Shown: one piece after another, positions 36,563 to 46,444 of the stretch | Layout: every line of letters starts with the position of its first letter | Position numbering within the stretch: the stretch's first letter is position 1 | Assembly: GCA_035534455.1 (NCBI GenBank) | Contig: DATLRV010000006.1 | Location: 1 to 64,000, forward strand | Length of the DNA stretch: 64,000 nucleotides | Reading direction: 5' to 3' | Source of the DNA: JAJYVT01 sp035534455 | Lineage (GTDB): Bacteria > Actinomycetota > Acidimicrobiia > Acidimicrobiales > RAAP-2 | The notes under the pieces: generated by a model | Seen by the model: the letters and a program-made list of their open reading frames with translations, nothing else | What the model was told of the DNA's origin: nothing | The model's database searches: none | Made by a program: the position numbers and the translations under genes

Positions 36563-37644
36563 CCGTGCGCCGGACCTCGCCCTCGCCCTCGCCGGCTGCC
36601 TCGCCGGCCCGCTCCGCCTACGACCTCTCGCGCGCCGCGCTCGCCGAGATCCTCGCGGACCAGCCCGCTTTCCGTGTCCGGCAGGTGTGGGACGGGCTGC
36701 ACCGCAGGGCGCTCCGGCCCGCGGAGATGACCGACCTCCCCCTCGGCGTCCGAGCGCGGCTCGACGAGGCTCTGCCCGGGGCGCTCGTCGAGGCGGCGCG
36801 TCGCCACGCGGACGACGGCGAGACCGTGAAGTGGCTCTTCGAGCTCGGCGACGGCCGAAGGGTCGAGACGGTCCTCATGGCGTACCCCGACCGGGTGACG
36901 GTCTGCGTGTCGACCCAGGCGGGCTGCGCGATGGGGTGCACCTTCTGTGCGACCGGGCAGGCGGGGTTCGACCGTCACCTGAGCGCCGGCGAGATCGTCG
37001 AGCAGGTCGTGGTCGCCGTCCGCACGGCACGGCCGCGGCGCGTCTCCAACGTGGTCTTCATGGGAATGGGCGAGCCGCTCGCCAACTTCGACCGCACCTG
37101 GGCGGCGGTCGAGCGCATCCACTCGGACCTCGGCATCTCCGCCCGCCGGCTGACCGTCTCCACGGTGGGGCTGGCGCCGGGCATCCGCCGGCTGGGGCGT
37201 GAGGCGCTCCCCGTCAACCTCGCGCTGTCGTTGCACGCGGCCAACGACACCCTGCGTGACGAGCTCGTCCCGATGAACCGGCGGTACCCCCTGGCGGTGC
37301 TCGCCGAGGCGTGCGCCGAGTACGTCGAGGCGTCCGGGAGGCGGCTGTCGATCGAGTGGGCCCTCATCGACGGGACCAACGACGGCCACGCGGACATGGC
37401 CGAGCTCGCCGAGTTCGCCCGTCCGCTCGGGGCCCACGTGAACCTGATCCCCCTCAACCCGACGCCGGGGTACCCGGTGCGCGGGAGCGCCCCGCACCGG
37501 GTGGCAGCCGCGCGCCGGGAGCTCGAGGAGCTCGGGGTGAACGCCACCGTCCGCTCGACCCGCGGGGCGGAGATCGACGCCGCGTGCGGGCAGCTCGCCG
37601 CCCGGCGCCCGGGCGCGGTTGTGGATCCGCCGCGGGTCCGCTAG
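36559..37644 (+). CDS. rlmN: Dual-specificity rRNA/tRNA A-C2 methyltransferase RlmN
   Basis: Radical-SAM enzyme methylating C2 of A2503 in 23S rRNA and A37 of some tRNAs. 361 residues. The cluster cysteines are C123, C127 and C130 (CAMGCTFC). GMGEPLANFD and the C-terminal catalytic Cys in IDAACGQLA are present. GTG 36559 overlaps tsaD (GTGA); GTG 36565 is also possible. The first 20 residues are a Ser/Pro/Ala stretch. Its TAG stop is the first half of the groES -10 box. Confidence 0.94.
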   Translation: MTVRRTSPSPSPAASPARSAYDLSRAALAEILADQPAFRVRQVWDGLHRRALRPAEMTDLPLGVRARLDEALPGALVEAARRHADDGETVKWLFELGDGRRVETVLMAYPDRVTVCVSTQAGCAMGCTFCATGQAGFDRHLSAGEIVEQVVVAVRTARPRRVSNVVFMGMGEPLANFDRTWAAVERIHSDLGISARRLTVSTVGLAPGIRRLGREALPVNLALSLHAANDTLRDELVPMNRRYPLAVLAEACAEYVEASGRRLSIEWALIDGTNDGHADMAELAEFARPLGAHVNLIPLNPTPGYPVRGSAPHRVAAARRELEELGVNATVRSTRGAEIDAACGQLAARRPGAVVDPPRVR

Positions 37645-37647
37645 CAT
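37619..37647 (+). promoter_or_regulatory. Promoter of groES
   Basis: TTGTGG (37619-37624), 17 bases, TAGCAT (37642-37647). The -10 box overlaps both the rlmN stop codon and the first base of the CIRCE operator, so HrcA bound there would block initiation. Confidence 0.7.
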
Positions 37648-37673
37648 TAGCAGTCGCAAGGTTCGAGTGCTAA
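37647..37673 (+). promoter_or_regulatory. CIRCE operator (HrcA site)
   Basis: TTAGCAGTC-N9-GAGTGCTAA. The right arm is the exact consensus and the left arm has one mismatch to TTAGCACTC. It lies 26 bases before the groES ATG. This predicts HrcA heat-shock repression; hrcA itself is not in the window. Confidence 0.92.
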
Positions 37674-37698
37674 CAACGTGCCGAAGGAGGCCGCTTCG

Positions 37699-37992
37699 AT
37701 GAAGCTTCACCCCCTCGATGACCGGATTGTCGTCCGGCCGGGTGAGTCGGAGGAGACCACCGCCTCGGGTCTGGTGATCCCCGACACCGCCAAGGAGAAG
37801 CCCCAACAGGGCGAGGTCCTGGCCGTCGGCCCCGGGCGCCGTGCCGAGAACACCGGTGAGATCGTCCCGCTGGACGTCAAGGTCGGCGACACCGTCGTCT
37901 ACTCCAAGTACGGCGGCACCGAGATCACCGTCGACGGCGAGGATCTGCTGATCCTCTCCGGCCGCGACGTGCTCGCGAAGCTGGACAAGTAA
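37699..37992 (+). CDS. groS: Co-chaperonin GroES
   Basis: Lid of the GroEL chamber. 97 residues from ATG 37699 (MKLHPLDDRIVVRPGESEET), preceded by GAAGGAGG at eight bases. The mobile loop TASGLVIPDTAKEKPQQGEV and the end DLLILSGRDVLAKLDK are typical. Controlled by a CIRCE element. A strong hairpin follows before groEL. Confidence 0.97.
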   Translation: MKLHPLDDRIVVRPGESEETTASGLVIPDTAKEKPQQGEVLAVGPGRRAENTGEIVPLDVKVGDTVVYSKYGGTEITVDGEDLLILSGRDVLAKLDK

Positions 37993-38012
37993 CCGCGACC
38001 ATCCGCAATCGG

Positions 38013-38049
38013 GGGGCCGCACCGGGCGCTCGGCGCGCGGTGCGGCCCC
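38013..38049 (+). terminator. Hairpin with T-rich tail between groES and groEL
   Basis: Eleven-base perfect stem (38013-38023 with 38039-38049), 15-base loop, followed by GTTTCTT. It resembles an intrinsic terminator inside the groES-groEL unit, 22 bases before groEL. It could set the groES:groEL ratio or protect the groES message 3' end. Confidence 0.5.
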
Positions 38050-38071
38050 GTTTCTTCGAGAGGTTCCCCCA

Positions 38072-39733
<1,662 letters not shown>

Positions 39734-39754
39734 CAGGCGTGACGTGACCCCGAC

Positions 39755-40438
39755 GTGATCCCCCGTCCCGCCACGGCCGAGCCGGGAGGCCCGCCGCCGT
39801 GGACACCGCGGCGGGGGATCACGCTCGGGGACGTGCTCGAGGCGCTGGACCGCGGTCGCGGAGCCCGCAGCCTCGAGGACGGGCCCCCGCCGCACCCTGC
39901 CGGCATTGCGGCCGAGCCTGCGAGCGTGGTCGCCGCGCCGTCCGCGGTGCTCGTCCCGCTCTTCGAGGAGGCCGGCGAGGCGCGCGTGGTCCTCACCCGC
40001 CGGTCGACCACGCTGCGCACCCACCGGGGCCAGGTGAGCTTCCCCGGCGGGCGCATCGAGCCCGGCGAGGACGCAGTCGCCGCCGCGCTCCGGGAGGCCC
40101 ACGAGGAGATCGGTCTCGACCCGGCGCTCGCCCGCCCCGTCGGTTACCTCACGCCGGCCTTCGCGTTCAGCTCGCTTGCGCCGATCACCCCCGTGGTCGC
40201 GTCGCTGCCCGGACGGCCGATGCTCGTGGCCAACCCCGCCGAGGTCGACCGGGCCTTCGACGCCTCGCTCGCGGATCTCTGCGCGGCGTACTCCGAGGAG
40301 TGGTGGAGCGAACCGGGGCTCCCGCGGTTCCCCATGTACTTCTTCGCCGTGGAGGGAGAGACGATCTGGGGCGCGACGGCCCGCATGGTGGTGGACCTGC
40401 TGACTGCGGTCCTAGTGGGCGACGCCCCCGGCCCCTGA
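39755..40438 (+). CDS. Nudix hydrolase (CoA pyrophosphatase-like)
   Basis: 227 residues. A complete Nudix box G-x5-E-x7-REAHEEIGL starts at GGRIEPGEDA. THRGQVSFPGGRIEPGEDA together with the downstream TPVVASLPGRP resembles the CoA pyrophosphatase (NudL/UPF0035) subgroup, so hydrolysis of CoA derivatives is possible. The first 55 residues are Pro-rich and poorly conserved. GTG 39755 is 22 bases after groEL. The substrate is inferred only from family resemblance. Confidence 0.85.
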   Translation: MIPRPATAEPGGPPPWTPRRGITLGDVLEALDRGRGARSLEDGPPPHPAGIAAEPASVVAAPSAVLVPLFEEAGEARVVLTRRSTTLRTHRGQVSFPGGRIEPGEDAVAAALREAHEEIGLDPALARPVGYLTPAFAFSSLAPITPVVASLPGRPMLVANPAEVDRAFDASLADLCAAYSEEWWSEPGLPRFPMYFFAVEGETIWGATARMVVDLLTAVLVGDAPGP

Positions 40439-40502
40439 TCGCGGGGCGGTCCAGCGCCCGCCGGCAGCCCGGAGGGGTCGCCTCGGTCCCGGGGGCGCTC
40501 GG

Positions 40503-40508
40503 TAGAGT
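40503..40508 (+). promoter_or_regulatory. Weak -10 box TAGAGT for guaB3
   Basis: TAGAGT in the 107-base Nudix-guaB3 gap, 37 bases before the GTG start, which has its own CTGGAGGG binding site. No clear -35. Confidence 0.35.
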
Positions 40509-40545
40509 GAGGCGACACGGCGTCGCGGCACACTGGAGGGCACTC

Positions 40546-41709
40546 GTGGCTGACATCGAGATCGGGATCTTCAAGTCCGGGCGCCAGGCGTACGGGTTCG
40601 ACGACATCGCCATCGTGCCGAGCCGGAGGACCCGAGACCCCGAGGACGTCGACATCTCCTGGGAGATCGACGCGTACCGTTTCGGCCTCCCGCTCCTCGG
40701 CGCGGCGATGGACGGCGTGACGAGCCCGACCACCGCGATGGAGCTCGGGCGCCTCGGCGGGCTCGGCGTCTTGAACCTCGAGGGCCTCTGGACCCGCTAC
40801 GAGGACCCGATGTCGCTGTTCGACGAGATCCGCGAGATGGACGACGACAAGGCGACGCCGCGGATGCAGCAGATGTACCAGGAGCCCATCAAGCTCGAGC
40901 TGGTCACCGAGCGGATCCGCCAGATCAAGGAGTCCGGGGTCGTCACCGCCGCCTCCGTGACGCCGCAACGGACCGAGCAGCTCGCCCCCGCATGCCTCGC
41001 GGCGGAGCTCGACCTGCTCGTCGTCCAGGGCACCGTGGTCTCGGCCGAGCACGTGTCCAAGACGACCGAGCCGCTCAACCTGAAGCGGTTCATCCGGGAA
41101 TTCGAGCTCCCCGTCATCGTCGGGGGCTGCGCGTCGTACCAGGCGGGCCTGCACCTCATGCGCACCGGCGCGGTGGGCGTCCTCGTGGGCGTCGGCCCGG
41201 GCAACGCGTGCACCACCAGGGCGGTCCTCGGCCTCGGGGTGCCGCAGGCGACGGCGATCGCCGACGTCGCCGGCGCCCGCATGCGACATCTCGACGAGAC
41301 CGGCGTGTACGTCCACGTGATCGCCGACGGCGGGATGTCCAAGGGCGGCGACATCGCCAAGGCGGTCGCCTGCGGCGCCGACGCGGTCATGCTCGGGTCC
41401 CCGCTCTCCTCCGCGGTGGAGGCACCGTCGCGCGGCTTCCACTGGGGGATGGCGACGTTCCATCCCACGCTCCCGCGCGGCACGAGGGTGCGCACGGGGG
41501 TCCGCGGCACCCTCCAGGAGATCCTCCTCGGCCCCGCGCACGAGAACGACGGACGGATGAACCTCTTCGGCGCGCTGCGCACGGCAATGGCGACCTGCGG
41601 CTACGAGACCGTGAAGGAGTTCCAGAAGGCCGAGGTCATGGTCGCCCCCGCCCTGCAGACCGAGGGCAAGCAGCTCCAGCGGTCCCAGGGTGTGGGCATG
41701 GGCCACTGA
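40546..41709 (+). CDS. guaB3: GuaB3 family IMP dehydrogenase-related protein
   Basis: Relative of IMP dehydrogenase lacking the CBS module, 387 residues. The catalytic loop GPGNACTTRAVLGLGVPQAT has Cys222, and ADGGMSKGGDIAKAVACGAD is the phosphate-binding region. GuaB3 is widespread in actinobacteria beside the true GuaB. Members have long been annotated without proven function; IMP dehydrogenase-type activity is plausible because the Cys is kept. GTG 40546 has GGAGGG upstream. Its stop overlaps pcrA (CTGA). Confidence 0.9.
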   Translation: MADIEIGIFKSGRQAYGFDDIAIVPSRRTRDPEDVDISWEIDAYRFGLPLLGAAMDGVTSPTTAMELGRLGGLGVLNLEGLWTRYEDPMSLFDEIREMDDDKATPRMQQMYQEPIKLELVTERIRQIKESGVVTAASVTPQRTEQLAPACLAAELDLLVVQGTVVSAEHVSKTTEPLNLKRFIREFELPVIVGGCASYQAGLHLMRTGAVGVLVGVGPGNACTTRAVLGLGVPQATAIADVAGARMRHLDETGVYVHVIADGGMSKGGDIAKAVACGADAVMLGSPLSSAVEAPSRGFHWGMATFHPTLPRGTRVRTGVRGTLQEILLGPAHENDGRMNLFGALRTAMATCGYETVKEFQKAEVMVAPALQTEGKQLQRSQGVGMGH

Positions 41710-43922
41710 GCGCGGCCGACGACCTCGTCAAGGACCTGAACCCGGCGCAGCGCGCCGCGGTGGAGCACCGCGGCGGTCCCCTGCTCGTCGTGGCCGGGGC
41801 GGGGTCGGGAAAGACCCGGGTCCTCACCCGGCGCATCGCGCACCTGCTCGCGAGCGGCGACGCGGCGCCCTGGGAGATCCTCGCCATCACCTTCACCAAC
41901 AAGGCGGCCGACGAGATGCGCCGGCGCGTCGCCGAGCTGGTGGGCGAGCGCGCCCAGCGGATGTGGGTGTCGACGTTCCACTCCGCCTGCCTTCGGATGC
42001 TCCGTGTCCACGGGATGCGGATCGGCTACGACAACGCGTTCACCGTGTACGACGACACCGACTCGCGCCGTCTCGTCGAGCTCGTCGAAGACGAGCTCGA
42101 CATCGACACCAAGCGCCTCGCGCCTCGCGCCGTCGCGGCGGTGATCTCCCAGGCGAAGGCGGAGCTCGTCGGCCCCGCTCGCTTCGCCGAGGAAGCGTCC
42201 TGGGGCGCCGACCCGTACCGGAGGCGGATCGGCGAGGTGTACGCCGGGTACCAGCGGCGGCTCAAAGCGGCCAACGCCATGGACTTCGACGACCTCCTCT
42301 TCCAGGCGGTCGTCCTGCTGCAGTCCTGCGAGGACGTCCTCGACGCCTACCGCAAGAGGTTCCGCCACATCCTGGTCGACGAGTACCAGGACACCAACCA
42401 CGCGCAGCACGAGCTGGTCCTGCTGCTCGGGCGCGAGCACGGGAACGTCACCGTCGTCGGTGACTCCGACCAGTCCATCTACCGGTGGCGCGGAGCGGAG
42501 GTCGCCAACATCCTCGAGTTCGAAGCGGCCTTCGGGAACGCCACGACCGTGCTGCTGGAGCAGAACTACCGGTCCACCCGGACGATCCTCGACGCGGCCA
42601 ACGCGGTCATCTCGAACAACGTGGGCAGGCGCCCCAAGGAGCTGTTCACCGAGGGGGAGGAGGGCGAGCGGATCTGCCGCTACCAGGCGGAGGACGAGCG
42701 CGACGAAGCGTCGTTCGTCGCGCACGAGATCCTTCGACTCCGAGCGTCCGAAGGTCTCTCCTACGGCGATGTCGCCGTGTTCTACCGGACGAACGCGCAG
42801 AGCCGCGCGGTGGAAGAGGAGCTGGTCCATCAGGGGATCCCCTACAAGGTGGTGGGCGGGACCCGCTTCTACGACCGCCGGGAGATCCGCGACATGCTCG
42901 CCTACCTGCGGGTGATCGGGAACCCGGACGACGAGATCTCGTTCCGCAGGATCGTGAACGTCCCCAAGCGCGGCATCGGCCAGACGTCGGTGGTCCGGCT
43001 CTCGGCCGCCGCCGCGTCGGGCGGCATGCCGATCGGCAGGATGCTCGAGCGCGCCCAGGACGTGGGTCTCACGGGCAAGGCCCTCAAGGGGGCCCAGGAG
43101 CTGTCCGCCCTCCTCAGAGAGCTGCGCACCGCCGCGGCGGAGGTGCCGCCGGACGAGCTCGTCGAGCTCGTGGCCAAGCGGTCGGGCTATCTCGACGACC
43201 TCGCCGCTGAGCGCACCCACGAAGCGGACGTTCGGATCGAGAACATCGGTGAGCTCGTCGACGCAGCCCGGGACTACGAGCGGCTGTCCGAGTTCCTGGA
43301 GACCGTCGCGCTCGTATCGGACTCCGACGAGCTCGACACCGACGGCTCACGCGTGTCGCTGATGACCCTGCACACCGCCAAGGGGCTCGAGTTCCCCGCG
43401 GTGTTCCTCGTCGGGCTCGAAGAGGGGATCTTCCCCCACTCCCGGACCCTCGGGGAGCCGCTCGAGCTCGAGGAGGAGCGCCGGCTCTGCTACGTGGGCA
43501 TCACCCGCGCGCGGCGCTTCCTCTACCTCACGCACGCATGGAGCCGCAGCCTCTGGGGCCGGACGATGCCGGGGCTGCCGAGCCGCTTCCTCGCCGAGGT
43601 ACCCGAGGCGCTCCTTCGCGAGGTGGGAGGCGGGCGGATCTTCGGCGCCGGGACCGGCGTGCGCTCGACCCCCGACGGGTCGTCGCGCGGCGCGCTGCTC
43701 GCGCAGGGGGGACGGCGGCTCGCGGCGCCGGAGCGGACGACCACGGGCGCCGAGGACCTCGGCCTCGCCACGGGCGACCAGGTCGTGCACGAGCGGTGGG
43801 GACCGGGAGTGGTGATGAGCGCCGAAGGGGAGGGCGAGCGCGCGCAGGCGACCGTGCGGTTCGGCTCGGTCGGGCAGAAGACGTTGCTCCTGTGCGCCGC
43901 ACCGTTGCGGCGCGCCACCTGA
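41706..43922 (+). CDS. pcrA: ATP-dependent DNA helicase PcrA/UvrD, probable CTG start
   Basis: Superfamily 1A helicase for nucleotide excision repair and clearing RecA or RNA polymerase. 738 residues. Q motif LNPAQRAAV, motif I AGAGSGKT (30-37), II DEYQDTN, III GDSDQSIYRWRGA, V LMTLHTAKGLEFPAVFLVG and VI GITRAR are all present. The C-terminal Tudor-like domain follows (GDQVVHERWGPGVV). The only fitting start is CTG 41706 in the guaB3 overlap (CTGA). The next conventional start, GTG near 41760, would lose the Q motif. Translation is likely coupled to guaB3. Confidence 0.92.
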   Translation: MSAADDLVKDLNPAQRAAVEHRGGPLLVVAGAGSGKTRVLTRRIAHLLASGDAAPWEILAITFTNKAADEMRRRVAELVGERAQRMWVSTFHSACLRMLRVHGMRIGYDNAFTVYDDTDSRRLVELVEDELDIDTKRLAPRAVAAVISQAKAELVGPARFAEEASWGADPYRRRIGEVYAGYQRRLKAANAMDFDDLLFQAVVLLQSCEDVLDAYRKRFRHILVDEYQDTNHAQHELVLLLGREHGNVTVVGDSDQSIYRWRGAEVANILEFEAAFGNATTVLLEQNYRSTRTILDAANAVISNNVGRRPKELFTEGEEGERICRYQAEDERDEASFVAHEILRLRASEGLSYGDVAVFYRTNAQSRAVEEELVHQGIPYKVVGGTRFYDRREIRDMLAYLRVIGNPDDEISFRRIVNVPKRGIGQTSVVRLSAAAASGGMPIGRMLERAQDVGLTGKALKGAQELSALLRELRTAAAEVPPDELVELVAKRSGYLDDLAAERTHEADVRIENIGELVDAARDYERLSEFLETVALVSDSDELDTDGSRVSLMTLHTAKGLEFPAVFLVGLEEGIFPHSRTLGEPLELEEERRLCYVGITRARRFLYLTHAWSRSLWGRTMPGLPSRFLAEVPEALLREVGGGRIFGAGTGVRSTPDGSSRGALLAQGGRRLAAPERTTTGAEDLGLATGDQVVHERWGPGVVMSAEGEGERAQATVRFGSVGQKTLLLCAAPLRRAT

Positions 43923-44466
43923 GCCCATATGGTCGCGCTCGCGCCCTGACGGACGGAGGCTGGTGCGCAATGTCGATTGCAGGGCCCCCCAAATACCCCG
44001 AACAGGTCGGGTACAAACGTGGTCCCCCGACCGGCACACTCGCCTGACCAGGTGCTTTGGAAACCGACAAGGAATCGCAACATTTTTCTGACCCCGTCGC
44101 CCCGGTGTCATGGGCATTGCAACGTCAGGGTCGCATCGCCATCGTTCCTGCTCACAGCGCTGCGTCACGCGCCGCTCACCACCGTGACGGCTCGATCATG
44201 CGCTTGACCTGGACGGTCGCATTGGCCCTGCGCCCTTTGTAACGTCGACCACGAAGCGCCTACACGGTCTCCACACACTTGGGCACCGGGTGCTTCTCGG
44301 GGGAAGGCGGAGGGGTGCCGCGACCGTCCTCGGCGGTCGCGCGCGTCCTCGAATCCATCCCTGATGGCGCAGCCGTCGGAGCAGGCGGACTGTGCGACGG
44401 GTCCCGGTCGAGCGCCCGCGTCCGGCCGGAGCCACCAACCGCACACGACGACAGCGAAGGATGCAC
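43923..44466 (+). other. Gene-free stretch, lower GC
   Basis: 544 bases without a convincing gene, the longest gap in the window and visibly richer in A and T than its surroundings (for example AACATTTTTCTGACC near 44079). It holds an eight-base hairpin (44319-44326 with 44334-44341), a -35-like TTGACC (44204-44209) and a TAACGT box (44240-44245), whose spacing of 30 is too long for one promoter. It probably contains a long leader of the next gene. I see no known riboswitch. Confidence 0.5.
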
Positions 44467-45873
44467 ATGGGCACCGAGAAGAGGGCGGCGCGCTCGTGCG
44501 CGAGGGGCCCGGTGACGCACAAGGGCCGCACGTCCGGCAAGCCGAAGAAGACGGTCGTCGCGTCCTTCGTCGCCGCGGGAGCGCTGTGCTGCGCGATGGC
44601 GACGACCCCCGCCGGTGCTGCGACAGCGCCCACGACGACACCGCAGGTCCACGCACCGCTGGTGACCGGCACAAGCTCGAACCTCGCGTCGCTCCCCGCC
44701 AATTTCCAGGCGTACTGGCTCGCCACCGTGAACGGGAAGGTCTACGCCGCGGGCGGCGCGCAGAACTACGGAACACTCGCCGGGACGCATCTCGCCAAAC
44801 CCATCGTCGGCATGGCGGCGACGCCGACAGGCGGGGGGTACTGGCTCGTCGCCTCCGACGGCGGGATCTTCACGTTCGGCACTGCGTCCTTCTACGGCTC
44901 GATGGGCGGCAAGCGGCTCGCCGCGCCGATCGTGGGAATGTCCGCGTCGTCCACAGGGCACGGCTACCGCATGGTCGCCTCCGACGGCGGCATCTTCGAT
45001 CTCGGTCCCGCGGCCACCTTCTACGGCTCCCTCGGCGGGCACCCACGTCCCTACCCGATCACGGCGATGACCGCCATGTTCAGCGGAAAGGGCTATTGGC
45101 TGACGACAGCACAGGGCGGCGTCCAGAACTTCGGCACAGCACAGCTCTACGGGCGCACCCCGTCGTTGGGATCGTCCGTCGTGGGCATGGCGCCGGCAAA
45201 GGGAAACGGAGACCCCCCGCCTCCCGGCTACCCGACCGGGAGCTACGGCTACGACGTGTCGAACTACCAGTGCGGCAACTTCCCGTCCGGCGCCCACGCG
45301 ATCGGCATCGTCGAGATCGACGGCTGGGGCGCCTCCGCCACGAACCCGTGCTTCATCACAGAGGTCAACTGGGCAGGGCCGGGGGTGAACCTCTACATGT
45401 TCATGGTGTACGGCACGTCGTCGACGCCCGAGCCGGGGTGTGCCGGCGCCCCGGTGCCGACGGCGTGCGACTTCGGGTACGCCAACGCCAACAGTGACTT
45501 CGCGACGGCGAGCGGCATGATCAACGGCCGGGCGACCGTGCCGTGGTGGCTCGACATCGAGCAGGCGAACTGGTCGTCCAACAAGTCGGCCAACGCCTCG
45601 GTCGTGACGGGGGCGGTCGACGCCCTGCATGCAGACGGCGTGGCGACAGTGGGCTTCTACTTCTCTCTCGACAATTGGACAACCTGGATGGGGACGTACA
45701 ACCCGTCCGGGCCGCTGTTCCCCGCCTGGTGGGGTGGGCCGGCACCTGCGACCAAGTGCCTCGAGGCGCGCCCGGTCGCGGCGTCCGGCGGGCACTTCAT
45801 CCCGTCGGGGCCGATCGCCCTCGTCCAGTACACAGACAACGTGCACGGGTTCGACGGCGACTACGCCTGCTAG
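44467..45873 (+). CDS. Secreted protein with GYWLVASDGG repeats and GH25-like domain
   Basis: 468 residues. A Sec signal peptide is clear: basic n-region up to Lys28, hydrophobic VVASFVAAGALCCAMA, cleavage after PAGA near residue 51. Four repeats of about 42 residues follow (for example GYWLVASDGGIFTFGTASFY), the type abundant in Acidimicrobiia secreted proteins and probably a beta-propeller-like surface module. The last 210 residues begin YGYDVSNYQC and contain VPWWLDIEQANW; the paired acidic residues and opening motif resemble GH25 lysozyme or DUF1906 barrels. A role in cell-wall or glycan cleavage is inference. Start is ATG 44467 with GAAGG upstream; ATG 44461 is possible. Confidence 0.75.
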   Translation: MGTEKRAARSCARGPVTHKGRTSGKPKKTVVASFVAAGALCCAMATTPAGAATAPTTTPQVHAPLVTGTSSNLASLPANFQAYWLATVNGKVYAAGGAQNYGTLAGTHLAKPIVGMAATPTGGGYWLVASDGGIFTFGTASFYGSMGGKRLAAPIVGMSASSTGHGYRMVASDGGIFDLGPAATFYGSLGGHPRPYPITAMTAMFSGKGYWLTTAQGGVQNFGTAQLYGRTPSLGSSVVGMAPAKGNGDPPPPGYPTGSYGYDVSNYQCGNFPSGAHAIGIVEIDGWGASATNPCFITEVNWAGPGVNLYMFMVYGTSSTPEPGCAGAPVPTACDFGYANANSDFATASGMINGRATVPWWLDIEQANWSSNKSANASVVTGAVDALHADGVATVGFYFSLDNWTTWMGTYNPSGPLFPAWWGGPAPATKCLEARPVAASGGHFIPSGPIALVQYTDNVHGFDGDYAC

Positions 45874-45964
45874 GCCGGCCCCGGACCCGGCCCCGGAGGG
45901 AGCACGGCGAGCCTGCCGGAAGGCCGGCGGAAGCCCGGCTGGCGGTGTCCCGGTGGGTGCCGCA

Positions 45965-45970
45965 TATCAT
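45965..45970 (+). promoter_or_regulatory. -10 box TATCAT, leaderless geometry
   Basis: TATCAT ends eight bases before the ATG of the cobalamin-binding subunit gene. No ribosome binding site or good -35. Confidence 0.45.
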
Positions 45971-45978
45971 CCTCGTCG

Positions 45979-46440
45979 ATGACGCGTCCCTACCGAGTGG
46001 TCGTCGCCAAGCCCGGGCTCGACGGCCACGACCGGGGCGCCAAGGTCATCGCCCGGGCGCTTCGCGACGCGGGCTTCGAGGTGGTCTACACCGGCCTGCA
46101 CCAGACCCCCGAGCAGGTCGTCCACGCCGTCGTCCAGGAGGACGCCGATGCACTCGGGCTTTCCCTCCTCTCGGGGGCGCACCTGACGCTCGTCCCCAAG
46201 GTCATGGCGCAGCTCGAGGCGCAGGGGAGGTCCGACGTCCTCGTCATCGTCGGCGGGATCATCCCCGAGCGGGACATCCCGGCGCTGAAGCAACAGGGCG
46301 TGGCCGAGGTGTTCACGCCGGGGGCGGCCCTGCCGTCCATCGGCGCGTGGCTCGAGGAAGCCCTCGATCGCCGCGAGGCGCAGCAGGCCGTCTCGACCAG
46401 ACAGCCGGCCGAGGGGCGTGCCGGCGGAAAGGGCAACTGA
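45979..46440 (+). CDS. Cobalamin-binding subunit of methylmalonyl-CoA-type mutase
   Basis: 153 residues, a stand-alone B12-binding domain homologous to the C-terminus of methylmalonyl-CoA mutase. The DxHxxG motif is LDGHDRG (D15, H17, G20), with His17 the lower cobalt ligand. SLLSGAH, IVGGIIPERD and GVAEVFTPGA are typical of the fold. The large catalytic subunit is not in the window. It sits four bases before sucC, which supports a methylmalonyl-CoA to succinyl-CoA route, although ethylmalonyl- or hydroxyisobutyryl-CoA mutases use the same kind of subunit. Confidence 0.9.
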   Translation: MTRPYRVVVAKPGLDGHDRGAKVIARALRDAGFEVVYTGLHQTPEQVVHAVVQEDADALGLSLLSGAHLTLVPKVMAQLEAQGRSDVLVIVGGIIPERDIPALKQQGVAEVFTPGAALPSIGAWLEEALDRREAQQAVSTRQPAEGRAGGKGN

Positions 46441-46444
46441 CCCG

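Noticed and set aside
37642..37673. tRNA-like GGTTCGAG segment
   Set aside because: The motif belongs to the CIRCE operator; no acceptor or anticodon arms can be drawn.
44240..44466. Possible cyclic di-AMP (ydaO-type) riboswitch upstream of the GH25-like gene
   Set aside because: Such riboswitches often precede wall hydrolases in actinobacteria, but the conserved core segments could not be found in this leader.
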